In this document: piece after piece, positions 24,230 to 36,189 of the stretch
How the letters are laid out: every line of letters starts with the position of its first letter
Position numbering within the stretch: position 1 is the stretch's first letter
NCBI GenBank assembly: GCA_026419785.1
Contig: JAODTK010001566.1
Span: 62,001 to 126,000 of the forward strand
Source of the DNA: Sclerodactyla briareus
Taxonomy: Eukaryota; Echinodermata; Holothuroidea; Dendrochirotida; Sclerodactylidae
DNA length: 64,000 bases
Direction: 5' to 3'
Notes under the pieces: generated by a model
What the model was told of the DNA's origin: nothing
Database searches by the model: none
Seen by the model: the letters and a program-made list of their open reading frames with translations, nothing else
Translations under genes and position numbers: made by a program

Positions 24230-24537
24230 TAGGCCAAATTAAAAAAAAATAACAGTTTCTCGTCCCGCCTGCACGCTTCTTTTCACGCCACATGTTTTTT
24301 TATTTTTTTTAATATGCCAAAACTAAAATATTTTTACCGCCAAATTGCTAGCCTGACCGCAACAACCATCTCCGCTAGTCTTCAGCGATGTCTGATCAGC
24401 ATGTTTGTTTCAAACATTGACAGTATTTCCGTACTCTCTGCAGCAGCATGACCAAAAAAAAAAAAAGGCAAGGCCCTCATGCCCAAAATTGTGGAAAGTT
24501 AGGACGAGAAACTTTTTTTTTTTTTTACTTTGCCTTA
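24230..24537. mobile_element. MITE with about 33-bp terminal inverted repeats
   Basis: The left end TTAGGCCAAATTA..AACAGTTTCTCGTCC and right end GGACGAGAAACTTTTT..ACTTTGCCTTA are inverted copies differing by small indels. Total length is about 308 bp. There is no coding capacity. The flanks suggest a TA-type duplication, but this is not certain. Confidence 0.6.
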
Positions 24538-25768
24538 TAATGTGTGACTGTAAAACTGATGCTGTCGGAGATTGTTATGCAGTTGTATAACTGTAGGCTG
24601 GATTATTGTGTCAGTTTTTGGTATGGGAACTGCTTGTATTGCACTTCCCTATCTCAAAGATGTGCCTAGTTTGGAGCACTTTGCATATTTATTTTTTAAT
24701 TGAGATTTCGGGGGATTGTTTTTTGATTGTTGTTTTTCTTGAGATTCGCTGGTTTGTGTGACAGGCTGCTCAACTCATCAGTACACATGCGCGTGCCTAT
24801 AAGATGTTTACAGGATTATGAATAAATTTAACAAATTTGAAAGTTTCACATGAATCCTATTCAATGGACTGGCCAATAGAATTTTAAAAGAATTAGGAGA
24901 ATTTATTTATTCCAATTTTATCAGCTGACTTACATTTGGAGAATATTTCTCAAGTAGTTTTTGTGAATATTATTGAAGGGGAGACCTGATACTCTGACTC
25001 CACAGTATGTAAGCCATGTTAATTCAAATCAGTCCCTTCTCTGGATTGGGTTCAATATTCCTGCACAGTAGAAAAAAAAAAGATTCCTTCATCGTGATGA
25101 TTCTACGAATTGAAAAAGAAAAAGGATTTCGATCAGATGAAAAAAAAATGTGAACACTGCACTAAATAGTCATCTCCCAATCTGTTAATAATACTCCACG
25201 AATTTGATCTGAGGTTTAACAAGGTGTGCATCATTGACCGATCAGATCACTGTGGAGCCTACTGTAGGTAAATTGCTAGTTTTACAGTGGGGATTCAGTG
25301 CTATCATGTGTGAGCAGCTAATGTTCTGGTCGTAGAAATATCACCTTGATGGCGTTGTTTGGGTCCATGTAATTCGAGTTGTCATTTGCCAAAGTTTCCT
25401 TGTTGTCACGTTTGTTTTGCTCCTGATATTTACTATGTCAAGTTATTATTCACTGTGAATAGAATGCTGAGTCGTTGAAGACTTTTTGAAATTCTCACTG
25501 AAAGTGATATAATATGTATTTTTTCAAAAAATAAAAAACTCTTTGTGTGGTTGTATTTCCAGTTAAATATTGAATATCAAATGATAGATGGTAATCATTT
25601 AAATTTCCCTGTCTTCATTCAAATAATGCCCCAAAAGAGAGGTTCCTGTTCATCTGGGGAATCATGAACTTTTTTTTTAATCAATGTTCCTGGTATTCCT
25701 ATATTACATTGTTTCCTAATTACATATTGAGGCATCAAGTCATATTCACTTAGCCAACCATGTTATTT

Positions 25769-26480
25769 GTCTCGCCTGAGCAAAGTTATTGTTCAAATTT
25801 GTTAGCCAGATTATGTGCAGACAAACCGTAGGTGCTATGGTTATTTAGGGACAATAGACACAGGGAGTGAGGGTGATAAATATATTAGATTTTCAGCATG
25901 AAATATGCTGATTGAATCATCTCATTTTGCATAATTCATGTGAAATTTTCAATTTTGTCAGACTTTCATAAAATCTGGTGCACATGGTTCACCTTTTGAA
26001 ATTTTGAACATAGATTTTAGGTCACTGGATGTCATTCAGTGCATCTGTTTTGCATAATTTATGCCAATTCCAAAGTTGTTAAATTTTCATGAAACTTGGT
26101 TGGTATGGTCTTCATAGATTTGAGTCACTGGAGGTCATTCAATGTGGCTAATTGCTGATTATGTTGTTGGATTTCCATCAAACATATTGAGTGCAGTCCA
26201 CCATTGGTCCTAGATATTTAAATCAGAGAATGGTTCACTGGAAGTCAAGTGATGTGTCCAATTTGTATAATTTTTGGCATAGATTTCAGTCACCATGTAC
26301 TCCTTATCAGACATGGTCAACATTCAGTCCCGAGTCCTAACGAATTCGAAAATTTCACTGATTAGTGTAATTTATAGGTAGCGCACTCAGGGGCTGACCA
26401 ACTATATCCATCTCTTCCGACCTGTAAGAATAGGTTGGTTGAAACATTTGTGAACATTCTTGGGCTTCTTAATTGTTCTA
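25769..26480. mobile_element. TIR repeat family B, copy 1 (right end decayed)
   Basis: Starts with a perfect GTCTCGCCTG (25769-25778). The body is a series of modules of about 110-130 bp. Each module has TTTGCATAATT.ATG, then GTTGTTGGATTT.CAT.AAAC, TGGT(T)CACC and AGGTCA(C/T)TGGA.GTCATTCA. The modules resemble the 3' part of family A (TTTCCACAAAACTTAT..CAGTCC). No right TIR is recognisable near 26480. Confidence 0.55.
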
Positions 26481-26995
26481 GCCTTGATTGATTGTATATT
26501 TGGGCGTTTTCAGATTTTCTAGGCAGGTTGTACACTGGTAATATTGTGGTGACCACAGCCATATTTTTCTATTTATAACACGTAGGTGTTCCTAATAATT
26601 TAATAAATGGAGGAGTTGTACTTGATTACATCTACAAGACAATTATAACATGTACCTTTTCAAAGACCGAAGGAAATGCATAGACCTGGCGTACTGGTAC
26701 CTTGCAGTTAGTCTTCTGGAAAATGGAAATTTCAGACTGAATTTCAGCTGATTTGTGTGTGGAATAAGACACATGTACTATAGCACAATATGTCTTTTGA
26801 CCTGGGAGGGGGAATCCCAGAGACATGTGTATTATAATATAGAGTCAATGCAAAGCTTATTGAACTGTAACCAACAAATTGACTGGGTCCCAAATGAAAA
26901 CTTGTTCTAAAGATGTGAAGGTAGAACTATTGTTAATGCTGCCATTCATTATCAAGTATTTCAACACAGCAACATGCTTCCTAATGGAACAGCCG

Positions 26996-27247
26996 CATGA
27001 CACTCAATATTGTCAATGTGAGTGGGCTGCAGTGGATTAAAATGACAACAGATAGTAGCATGTCACTTGATATTACTGATGTGGGTGGGCTACGGTGGAT
27101 TAAAATGACAACAGATAGCAGCATGTCACTCGATATTACTGATGTGGGTGGGCTACGGTGGATTAAAATGACAACAGATAGCAGCATGTCACTCGATATT
27201 ACTGATGTGGGTGGGCTACGGTGGATTAAAATGACAACAGATAGTCT
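26996..27247 (+). repeat. 63-bp minisatellite, four units
   Basis: Four head-to-tail units start at 26996, 27059, 27122 and 27185. The core is GATATTACTGATGTGGGTGG then CTACGGTGGATTAAAATGAC. The last two units are almost identical and the first is the most diverged, which fits stepwise unequal expansion. Because 63 is a multiple of three, repetitive frames are open on both strands (DITDVGGLRWIKMTTDSSMS on +). I take these to be by-products and see no gene context. Confidence 0.92.
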
Positions 27248-27406
27248 GTATGTGGAATACATATATATGTTAGCTTTTGTTGCATGATAATCACCAATGG
27301 AAGTTTCTTGTTTACTTTTTTTGGCACAGCACAGCTCAGGTAGAACTTCAAATGCAAAATCTTGAGAACGAGATCTTGGGATGTCCATCTTTATGAAGGT
27401 TCAAAG

Positions 27407-27585
27407 CAGTGTTGGAATCCCTCCCCAAAAATTAAGTCAGGAGGACGTTCCCTCCCAAACATTCTGGGTTTTGGGTTATTCAGTGTTACTGTATGCGAGT
27501 CTCTCTTTTCACTACTAAAATCCCTCTTAAAATAATCATAGGGAGGGAATTCCCTCCGAGATTGAAAAGCTTAGCGCCAACACTG
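27407..27585. mobile_element. hAT-type MITE with 8-bp target-site duplication
   Basis: A 179-bp insertion. Left end CAGTGTTGGAATCCCTCCC and right end GCGCCAACACTG; the outer 9 bases are a perfect inverted repeat (CAGTGTTGG/CCAACACTG). Both flanks carry the identical octamer GTTCAAAG (27399-27406 and 27586-27593). CAGTG ends with 8-bp duplications are the hallmark of hAT superfamily transposons. It is non-autonomous. Confidence 0.85.
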
Positions 27586-28395
27586 GTTCAAAGAGAATCT
27601 GATTCATGTTACCAGACAGTCAATGTGGAATTTCAATTGTTTAATTAATGAAGTAAGGTTCACTGCAAGAGCAATCAAGTTGTAAATTTTACAGTTGGTG
27701 AACAATTGAAAATGTTATTCGACACACTGGCCGAACTCATTCTTCAATGTTTGTTTTTTTATTATTGTCAAATAAGAAATTAATTTTCATTAATTTGATA
27801 ATTCTGAATTCTCAACAGTTATGAATTCATCATTTCCATAACCATGTGCAGGCATGGATGCAACATGTTAGAATATTGCTCAGGTCACTATGCTATTATG
27901 TGAGACCCTAGGCGAATAGTTAAATTGAATCCTATCTGGATTTAACACCCAAGCTTGGAGCTGAAGAGCTACCAATAGAAGTAAGCCTCACCATCCTTCA
28001 ACCTCTTCAACCAGCTAAAGAATGGAGAAATAGGCAATTATCTACTGGAAAAATATTACAAATAGTGTTGGAAGTGTATAGATTACTTGTACAGCTGTTC
28101 AAGGTAAATTCGACCTTTGCAGCTTCCTAATTGCGCCTATGAAGTCTTATTTCGTGTCAAGGGAAGAATTTCAGAACCTAGGAGAATGAGTCAAACTAGA
28201 TTTAATGAACCGAGCACAGCAGGAATAGCAAAGGTTGTGTGATTTATTACATCGAGGATCATTAGTCACAATTCTACAGCGACAAACAATAGTTGGAATA
28301 AAAAAAGAATTATTCAGCCAATTGGCAACGCAAGAACTATTGTTTAACTGTTTATCATCTCACTTGAAAGTCCGGAAAGAGACTCAGATCATTTG

Positions 28396-29196
28396 TCACG
28401 TGTCACACTTTCCTGTTAACAGGATTTCTTCGGAGAGACAGATTTTGAATGTGGTATTGGGGTTGGTTGAACATGATCTGATTAGATTTTGGGCAAGGAA
28501 ATCACTGCTTAAGTGGAGTGCTAATCGAGTTATTTAACTTGCATCATTCATGTAAAATATGGAACAACCAAAAAAAAAAAAAACCTGAAGTCCCAAATCG
28601 CTTCAACGAAATGACTAGGGGTCACCGTTATCCAATGTGTCCGATTCGCATAATTCATGCAAAATCCTTGTTTCGAAGTTTGATGGATGAAACTTGAAAC
28701 ATGAAACTTGGTGGGTATGGATTACCCTAATCCTGATTTTAACAACATAGGGACGGGGTCTGTGGAGATCATTCAATGTATCTAATTGCAGAATTCATGC
28801 AGAATTTTGAGTTTGTTAGATTTCCATCGAACATATCGAGTGCGGTCCACTGTGTCCCTGTGATAATTGGTATTGGAGAGCGGGTCACCGAAATATCAGG
28901 AGGAGTGTCTAATGTGCATAATTAGTCAAATTTCCACAAAACTTATGCTGTGGGAGCCATGGTTAACTATCAGTCATAATGAATTTGAAACTGATCACTG
29001 ATCGGTCACTGTTTGTGTCATTTATAAGCAAGGCACTTCGGAGCTGGGAAACATATCCCACCTCTATATTATTTTAGATTTCACTGTTATTGTCTACTAA
29101 CTGGTAATTTGCTCTCTTCCACCTCTAAGATCGGTTGGTTGAAACACATTAAATGCCTTAACAGAAACAACCACTGATCGCAAAAAAGGCGGGACT
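28396..29196. mobile_element. TIR repeat family B, copy 2
   Basis: Shares CACACTTTCCTGTTAACAGG..ATTTCTT and GATCTGATTAGATTTTGGGC with the copy at 63334-64000. It then carries the octamer-like and AAACTTGGTGGGTATGG modules of the family. It ends near AAGGCGGGACTAGCGGTTCA (about 29187), a decayed CAGGCGAGAC end. Length is about 800 bp, with no coding capacity. Confidence 0.5.
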
Positions 29197-29791
29197 AGCG
29201 GTTCATGAACCCACTCTGTATGTAGATGCATCTTCTTGCCCTCATTTTGTTAGATTTTATTTATTGTTGAAAAAGACTGTAATGTGAGTAGTAGGATTGT
29301 ATCCATAATTCTGTTTTCAAGAATTTTCATTATACCTGTGCCCAAATTTAACATTCATCCAAGCAGCTTCTTTTCTGTGATGACAGTAGTTTCCTATTTC
29401 TTTTACCCAGAGGTCAGTACTATATTATTTTCCTGCTGTGTGTTCCCTGCACCCTTATATGTGACTGGGCCACATGTAAATTATTATTGATAATTCATTG
29501 AATCCATGTGGTTATTCGTATCAGTATAAATAATGAAAATGATGGTTTTATTTGCAGGAAATATTTCGTGTTATACATACAGCAATTACCAATGTTATTA
29601 ACTGAGAATATAGTTGACCGGACTAGTAAACTGTTACAAGAAGTAATTTTTAGCTAGTGTGATCATCTACCGTCAACCTATCTATCTGTCTGTCTGTTGA
29701 CCTTCCTACTACTCTGGAGTTGGTAACATTTAGAAGGACGCAGCATTCCCATCATATGGTTGTTTGACTGCTGTGCTGCTACTACTATACT

Positions 29792-29905
29792 ATGGGGAGG
29801 GAACAGCGACTGCGTGTGATGAATCTGGCCTTACAGCTCGAGCAACATCAGAAGGAACTGGCAATTCTGATTGCGCAGAATGAAGAACAAGAGAAAAGAT
29901 GGTAG
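29792..29905 (+). CDS. Possible small coding exon or sORF with coiled-coil composition
   Basis: An ATG at 29792 opens 37 codons to TAG at 29903-29905. The peptide begins MGREQRLRVMNLALQLEQHQ and ends EEQEKRW. It is Glu/Gln/Leu-rich with heptad-like spacing of Leu and Ile, as in a short coiled coil. It stands out from the surrounding AT-rich non-coding sequence. It may be an exon of an unrecognised gene, a retroelement fragment or chance. No flanking splice sites could be fixed with confidence. Confidence 0.25.
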   Translation: MGREQRLRVMNLALQLEQHQKELAILIAQNEEQEKRW

Positions 29906-30044
29906 TTCAGCTAGATGTTGGATCACTCTTAAATAGGAGCAGGGGATATACGCCAACCTTATAATTGCAATGGTGGAGTGAACTTTTTTTAGTTCAACAT
30001 TTTGCTCTTTTTATACTTCCATCTGCATTATGGTATGTTCATTG

Positions 30045-30373
30045 CAGTCCTCATGCACTTGTCAATTGCATGACACGCCCCCACTACCCTGGACAAAGTG
30101 AGTCATTGTCCAATGGCAAGGTGACACACATGTGGTCATTGTACCGATGTTGTTGCTTACCAAAGTGCTGGAGGAGTGAGTCAGTTGTTTAAAATTGTAC
30201 AGCAGGGTATGGGGCTTCGGAAATTTGGCGTGTGTCACTTTTCATGATTTGTCCGTCATAAAAATGACTGAGGGGTGGGTTTTTTCACCCAGTTTGTTGA
30301 CCAGCCTAAGTGCAATGACTCATCTTGTCCGGGGTAGTAGGGGTGCGTCATGTAATTGACAAGTGCATTACTG
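30045..30373. mobile_element. MITE-like element with about 58-bp terminal inverted repeats
   Basis: The left arm (30054-30108: TGCACTTGTCAATTGCATGA, then CCCCACTACCCTGGACAAA.GTGAGTCATTG) is repeated inverted at 30311-30369. The arms differ at only a few positions. About 200 bases lie between. Outside the arms both sides extend to CAGT/ACTG, possibly the true ends. No clear target-site duplication was found. Confidence 0.75.
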
Positions 30374-31039
30374 TACTCACTGCATTCACCACATTAGTCG
30401 GCTCATCCTACGAGCGACTTTGGGTGCATAGAAACTGGGTTTTTTTTCAGAGGATACATGCCACTGGGACCAAGCTGTACATAGCTGCATACAGTGGTTA
30501 CAGTTGCCAGGTCAAGCAATCTGGCAACCCTAACATGAGCTTATCAGATCTGCACTTTGAGTAGAAGATTGTGCGATGATGCAATCCCCTCTAGAATTTC
30601 AAACAAAGTTTTTGGTACAAAAGTGCTCCGTACGTAGCATACAGAGGTGTGTGTACTGTCCAATATGGGGATCTGAGCTTCTGGAGTAGTGAACCTTCGG
30701 ACCAGATTGCCGAACGCCCAAACCAATGGTAACAGACCTTGATAAATTGATTGATTGGACAACAGAATGCTCATGCCCCATTCGACACGCACATGCATTT
30801 TTGACCAACTTTGTAATTTTTGTGAATGAAATTTTTGTGTTGAATTTGCTTTGCGTCATCTTTGACAATCAGCAGGGATGTAGTCTCGACTACAACACTG
30901 TAGACAATTCAGACAGCCAAAAAATGTTGAGCCCTGATTTCATTGGTGAATTGGGCGCACTTTCATATGTCTGTTGGTACAGTGTCATTATGATACATGT
31001 ACTCATTCTGCGATTCATTGCTCTGATAAATGCGCGTTT

Positions 31040-31100
31040 CTACGTCTATGCATTCGTGTAGGGCGAACAGATTCGTGTAGGGCGAACAGATACAATATTC
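31040..31100 (+). repeat. Short direct repeat (about 20 bp, two copies)
   Basis: ATTCGTGTAGGGCGAACAG occurs twice in immediate succession around 31052-31092. Confidence 0.7.
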
Positions 31101-31869
31101 GAAGGACAGGCCAAGAGTGGCCATTATTTCCTTGTAGAATAACGGAAGTAAAAAGAGAAAGTGATCTCCATGTTTGTTGAGGGGGAATGTCTAGAACAAC
31201 ACCAGCCAACAATAATGTATTCATCACATATTTAATATAAACATTAATGTTGAGTTATTATTAGTATCGAGAAAAGTTAAAGTGACATTCAGCATTTAGT
31301 GTGACCCACAAAGGTTTACAATAATGCCTCACTGTAGCCTGAATAAGTAAATCGGAATTATAGACACATCAACACAAGTTTGTCATAATAGTATTCCCAA
31401 GGTAGAACAAGAGTGTCAATAGCACAGTAGCTCATCTATCAATCCCTCGTAGTCAAATGTGATGTAATGCATTTTGCAGAACTCATGCAAATTTCAAAGT
31501 TGTTCAAGAAACCTGATGGATATCATTGATACAAAATGAAGGATACAGTAACCTCTACACAATCGACTACTATAAATTGATAGGTGAGCTACTGTTGCCA
31601 TTGGTACTCTTGTTGGACACCCAAGATGACCCAACACTTAGTCATTAATGTGACCTAGTGTTATCATGATCCATCAGAGCAGCATGTAGGAGGAGTAGCA
31701 ATTTGGACCAATTGCCAGCAGATAAATAGACTTGTATGGTCACAATAGCTCACCCAGCCACAAGGCTGAGGGTCCAAGGTGAGCCAAATTGCCACACGAG
31801 AAAAACAAGCATCAAAATGACCTTCTAAAGGTTACAATCCTTCAGGAAACCAAGAATGAGAGCTAATTC

Positions 31870-32230
31870 ATTAATGGAAAAATACATCAGGTCAACTGTA
31901 TTGCTTCATACTGCCTCTTCTTCAAAAGTATCTCTTGAAACAAGAAATGGGGCCCAAAAAACAGTCCAAGAAACGAGCATAAAAAATTCCTGTAAAGATT
32001 ACACTGTTCATAAATATATAGAAAATATAGGGTCAACATAACATATTGCCTCTTCTGAAATGGAGTTATATGAAAGCAATATGCAAGGCATCACATTAAA
32101 ATGTATAGCATCACAAATATATAATGCTTGGGTCTTATTTCATGTTCATAATAATATCCACTGATCCCTCGACACCACCCTGTTACATGAAGGTAAAAAC
32201 ATTAGGTAACATAATGTATATTAAAACTCT
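31870..32230 (+). repeat. Direct repeat flanking TIR family B copy 3, left copy
   Basis: Matches about 33545-33870 in the same orientation. Shared pieces include GAAACGAGC.TAAAAA.TCC/GCCTG, AGGGTCAAC.TAA.ATATTGC, CCGCCTCTTCTGAAA-like, GCATAGCATCA.AAATATAT and GCTTGGGT. The two copies bracket the TIR element at about 32300-33493. Confidence 0.6.
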
Positions 32231-32299
32231 TATGAAAATATCAGTTTTATCAATAATATTTCACTGCTTAGTGACTCACAGAGGCTCAAAATTGTGCCA

Positions 32300-33493
32300 T
32301 TACAATAGCCTGGGTGAACACGACCTGATTAGATTTTGGGCACAAAAGTCACGGATTATTAGTAGCCTACTCCATGTAATTTATTGTTCAAGCTTGTTAG
32401 CAAGAGGAACGAACCGTAGGTGCTATGGTTTGGCTCATATAGGTAGGGGATATATGGTAGATGAATTTATTAGATTATCAGAGTAGAATTTGCTAATAAA
32501 GTTATCTAATTTGCATAATTTATGCAAAATTTCAGAGTTCATTGTTTTCTACAAAACTTGGTGAATATGGTCTACCATCTGACTCGAAACTTTTTAACAA
32601 AGATTCGGGGTTGCTGGAGGTCATTCACAAAGTTTGTTGCATTTCATGAAACACCTGGTGGGTATGGTACCTCTAATTTAAATAAAAACTAAAGTTGAAT
32701 CATTCAACATGTTTAATTTGCATAATTCCATAGTTTGCTGGATTTTCATTGAACTTTGTGGGTATTGTTCACTTCAATTCTTACCATGGATATGAAGTTA
32801 CTGGAGGTCAGTCAATTGTCTAATTTGCATGATGTATGCGAATTTCCTAGGTTTGTGGATTTCCATGAAACGTAATAATTGTGTCCCACCACTAGTCCTG
32901 AGATATTTTAAATTACAAAAATGGGTCACTGAAATTTAAATATTGTGTCTAATTGCATAATTTTGGCAATTTTAGTTACATTTCATAATAACTTAGTTCT
33001 CCTTTGATAGGCATAGTCAACAATCAGTCCTTATGTATTTGAAACAGGAAACTGATTAGTGCCATTCTATAGTTGGCACACTTAGGGGCTGACAAACTAT
33101 ATCCACCTCTATGCTTTTGGATTTTGATGTTATTATCTGCTAACTGGAAATTGATAATTTTGTTTTATTTCAATGAAACTTTGTGGATAGGGTTCACCTC
33201 TAATCTGAAGATATTTCAAGTTAGAGAAGGGGTCACTGAAAGTCCAATAATGTGTCTAATGTGCATAATTGATGCAAATGGTAGACATGGTCAATATTCA
33301 GTCCCAACAAATTTGTAGGTGTGAATGGTCACTGGTTAGTGTTTATGTAGAACACTCAGAGGCTGGTAAATGCTTTCAGATTCTGGCATTATCTGCTGTT
33401 ATTATCTGCTAGCAAATCACTCTTCGGAAAACTGATGGTTGAAACCAACTAAACACCAAAACAGGAACAATGACGATATGAAACAGGCGAGAC
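32300..33493. mobile_element. TIR repeat family B, copy 3
   Basis: Contains the family signature ACCTGATTAGATTTTGGGCA near 32328 and ends with a perfect CAGGCGAGAC (33484-33493). The interior repeats the module TAATTTGCATAATTTATGCA..AAACTTGGTGAATATGG several times. The octamer-like sequence ATTTGCAT at 32509-32516 is followed by its near-inverse ATGCAAAA. No coding capacity. Confidence 0.6.
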
Positions 33494-33544
33494 TAGATGT
33501 TCAGGGACCCATTTGTTCTATAATGACACTAAGGTTAAAATAGG

Positions 33545-33870
33545 CTTTAGAAAAGTCTCGAAACTGGGTCTGTGAAACGAGCGTAAAAATTGCCTGTGAT
33601 GTTACACTCGAGAGTAAGAGCTGGTGATGAATGGGAAAAACATAAGGTCAACGTAAGATATATTGCTTTCATAGTACCGCCTCTTCTGAAACAAAGGTAT
33701 ATAAACATATATGAACACAATATGCAGGGAATTCAGGCATTGTAGTGAAATGCATAGCATCATAAATATATATTGCTTGGGTACTGCTTCATATTCATAA
33801 TATATTCACTGATCCTTCAATCTACTCTATGGTTACCTAAAGGCCAAAATATTAGATAACATGATGTATG
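33545..33870 (+). repeat. Direct repeat flanking TIR family B copy 3, right copy
   Basis: Partner of 31870-32230, about 1.65 kb away, same orientation. Differences are small indels and substitutions. Confidence 0.6.
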
Positions 33871-35803
33871 AACTACTTCAATACTACTACAATAATAATA
33901 CATGCCAGCATAGACAGGAGCCCATAGATGTGAAGAAATTACTCGAAGAAAACATGTTTTTAGTATTATTTTAATACCATTATAATGTGTTAGTTTGAGA
34001 TATGTTACAATATTTCTGCCCTCTGCAATTTGTCACAGGGGACTATGGCCAACATGGCAATTCTGGGCAGAAATTAATAATTTGTAGTTGTTGGAGCACT
34101 CACTCCACAGCTAGAGAAAATGCCACAGAATCTTTCTAACAGTACAACATGCAAGAGGAAGGGGGTCGTTTGTAAATTCTCAGTAAAATCCACATAACAG
34201 TGGCAACCTCACACTTACTGTGTTGAAGGATTGGGGAGGGGGGAGTCATGTCTCTGGTGGAGAGGGGGGGGGGGGGGAAGTTGGGATACATTATAGGGTC
34301 ATGAGAGAGAGCATTAGATTTTGATTGAATCATGTGTACTCTGAATTCTTGATGGACCACATCTTGTGGAGACAGAATCATTACATTGTCAATACTTACA
34401 GGTAAACCAAAAGAAAGTGGTATTCACGAGGAAACGAACAAGTTTTTCTTTTATATCCTGTGCTAAGTTTTCATTAGAATCCCAACCATAGTTCACTTGT
34501 ACAGGCTCTTCAAGAGTATGTTTAGCAGTGTTTTTGTAATATAGAGGTCCTCTGACGTGACGTCACAAGCGATATTTTGTAAAAGCATGCAGTTTGTGCA
34601 AGATTAACACACTCCTCTTGGCTAAAATTCCTGATGTAATAAAACAAAAGTACCAGAAGTCAAGTCATGTTCATATGACCATCGCACATTAGGAATGTTT
34701 TAAATTGGATATTAACATACCAACTTAAAATTATTCAAGACCTAGGAAGGGTCTATATATATATATAAGGTAGTAGCCTCTATTTACATCAAGGTTGTTG
34801 AATTTATAAAATTATAAAATTATGCATAATGTGTAATTTATAATACATGCTTGCATTGTCTAGACACACTAGGCTGCATAAAGGCGCCCATTTGACAACC
34901 CAAGAACACAAAGGAGCTTATTATAGAGTATACCGTATATACGTGTATATCAGGGCACTTGTTCACCAAACAGAAATATCCTGATTTCAACAAATAATGA
35001 TCAAAGGGTGTATACAGATAGAACGATATGTATTGCATGATTTATACAAAAGACACATATATTATTACAGAATGGTCTCTGTAGCACGCATGGCACAAAT
35101 GGTCTCTGTAGCACTAGACATATTATTGCAAATGTTATTCAGGAACCTACTAGATAAAAAAAAGACTTCATCGTTACTCTGAAATACTGGGTTTGACTGC
35201 TGGCAGTGAGAACTCATCACCCTGGAAAAAAAATTTCCTTTTCTGAGAAGATATAATTCACAAATCTCTTTTAAAAAAAAAAGTCACTGGATTTTAATGA
35301 ATGTAGCATAGATGTTTTTCAAGGCACTGCTATATGTACTTTTGAGAAGAACTATGAATAACTTTCCACTACACCATGACGAAAGGGAAATACTCAACAG
35401 ACTCTAACAGCATAAACATTTATTGATTTTTGCCTGATCACCTCAAAGATATTAACAAAATACTCCAAATTCATCCAACACTTTGAAGTCTCATAATTAG
35501 CAAAATCACATTTTACCGTTGACACTTCTATTCAGGGTGGGGGATATCGAGAGTAAACTGAACTCCCGTTACAGCACAGTATTAGCAGATTTTCTAAGCT
35601 GAATTTATGCAGTCACATGACCAGTTTTCCCACTCTCTGCTCTTTTTGCTCAAACCAGACTCACTGACTTAACACATCTCAGGGGAATGACAAGTCCAAT
35701 TTACACCTACACAAACAGGCATTGATATAGAGTTTAACAGTATCGGATCATCCTCCACAATGGGACAAAAGATACCACAACATTGAAAACCATTCCTATT
35801 GCG
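33871..35803. other. Intergenic sequence between repeats and the small minus-strand gene
   Basis: Includes a poly-G tract near 34262-34278 and a short (TA)n at about 34749-34766. No coding region recognised. The part nearest 35803 is probably the 3' UTR of the minus-strand gene: on the minus strand an AATAAA occurs at about 35416-35421. Confidence 0.45.
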
Positions 35804-36084
35804 TTAGTTCTCTTCAGGGTCAACTCCGCCCAATTCAGCAGACTTCTTCATGAAGTTCTCCTTGAAGGGCATGTTGAACTCTGCTGGGAAGTCAATGCCA
35901 TCACCAAAGCGCTGCCTCCGTTGCTCCTTCTTGAGATGAGATTCCTCGTAGAGGGGAGCTTACTCCAAGCTTGAGGGGAGTAGGTGATGTCCTCGTGCTG
36001 CTCTATCCCCCCCGCCATGGCAGACGCTGCCCTCAGGACTGAACCCTTCCTGTCACGAGGGGTGATGTTGGGGGAATCCTGACC
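35804..36084 (-). CDS. Unrecognised small protein, terminal exon (one-base frameshift)
   Basis: On the minus strand the exon follows TTCTTCCCAG (acceptor AG 36086-36085) and ends with TAA at 35806-35804. It reads GQDSPNITPRDRKGSV, then QHEDITYSPQAWSKLP. After restoring one missing base near 35955 it continues LYEESHLKKEQRRQRFGDG, then IDFPAEFNMPFKENFMKKS and ends GVDPEEN. Charged, low in cysteine, with no signal peptide or membrane segment. The entry phase is 0 and matches the end of the exon at 37183-37323, giving about 140 residues if the two join directly. Codon-like composition and sharp splice and stop signals argue for a real gene. I do not recognise the family. A nuclear or cytoskeletal small basic protein is only a guess. 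Confidence 0.6.
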
Positions 36085-36189
36085 CTGGGAAGAAAGGATT
36101 AGTGCGTGGATCTTGAGAGGTATGTTGGTGGTGTATGAGAAGGCATGCATGTTCAGAATATTACGGGCTTTTTGTCTTACTCCTTACTA

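Larger units (their letters stand above)
22913..25768. other. Intergenic sequence downstream of menin with two MITE-like insertions
   Basis: No gene recognised. It contains a hAT-type MITE relative (about 23240-23448) and a T-rich MITE (24230-24537), both listed separately. Open frames around 23210-24035 overlap on both strands and have no protein-family features. Confidence 0.5.

Noticed and set aside
26997-27388. Open frames on both strands over the minisatellite (135 codons on the minus strand)
   Set aside because: A 63-bp period keeps frames open automatically; there is no start context, family match or splice structure.
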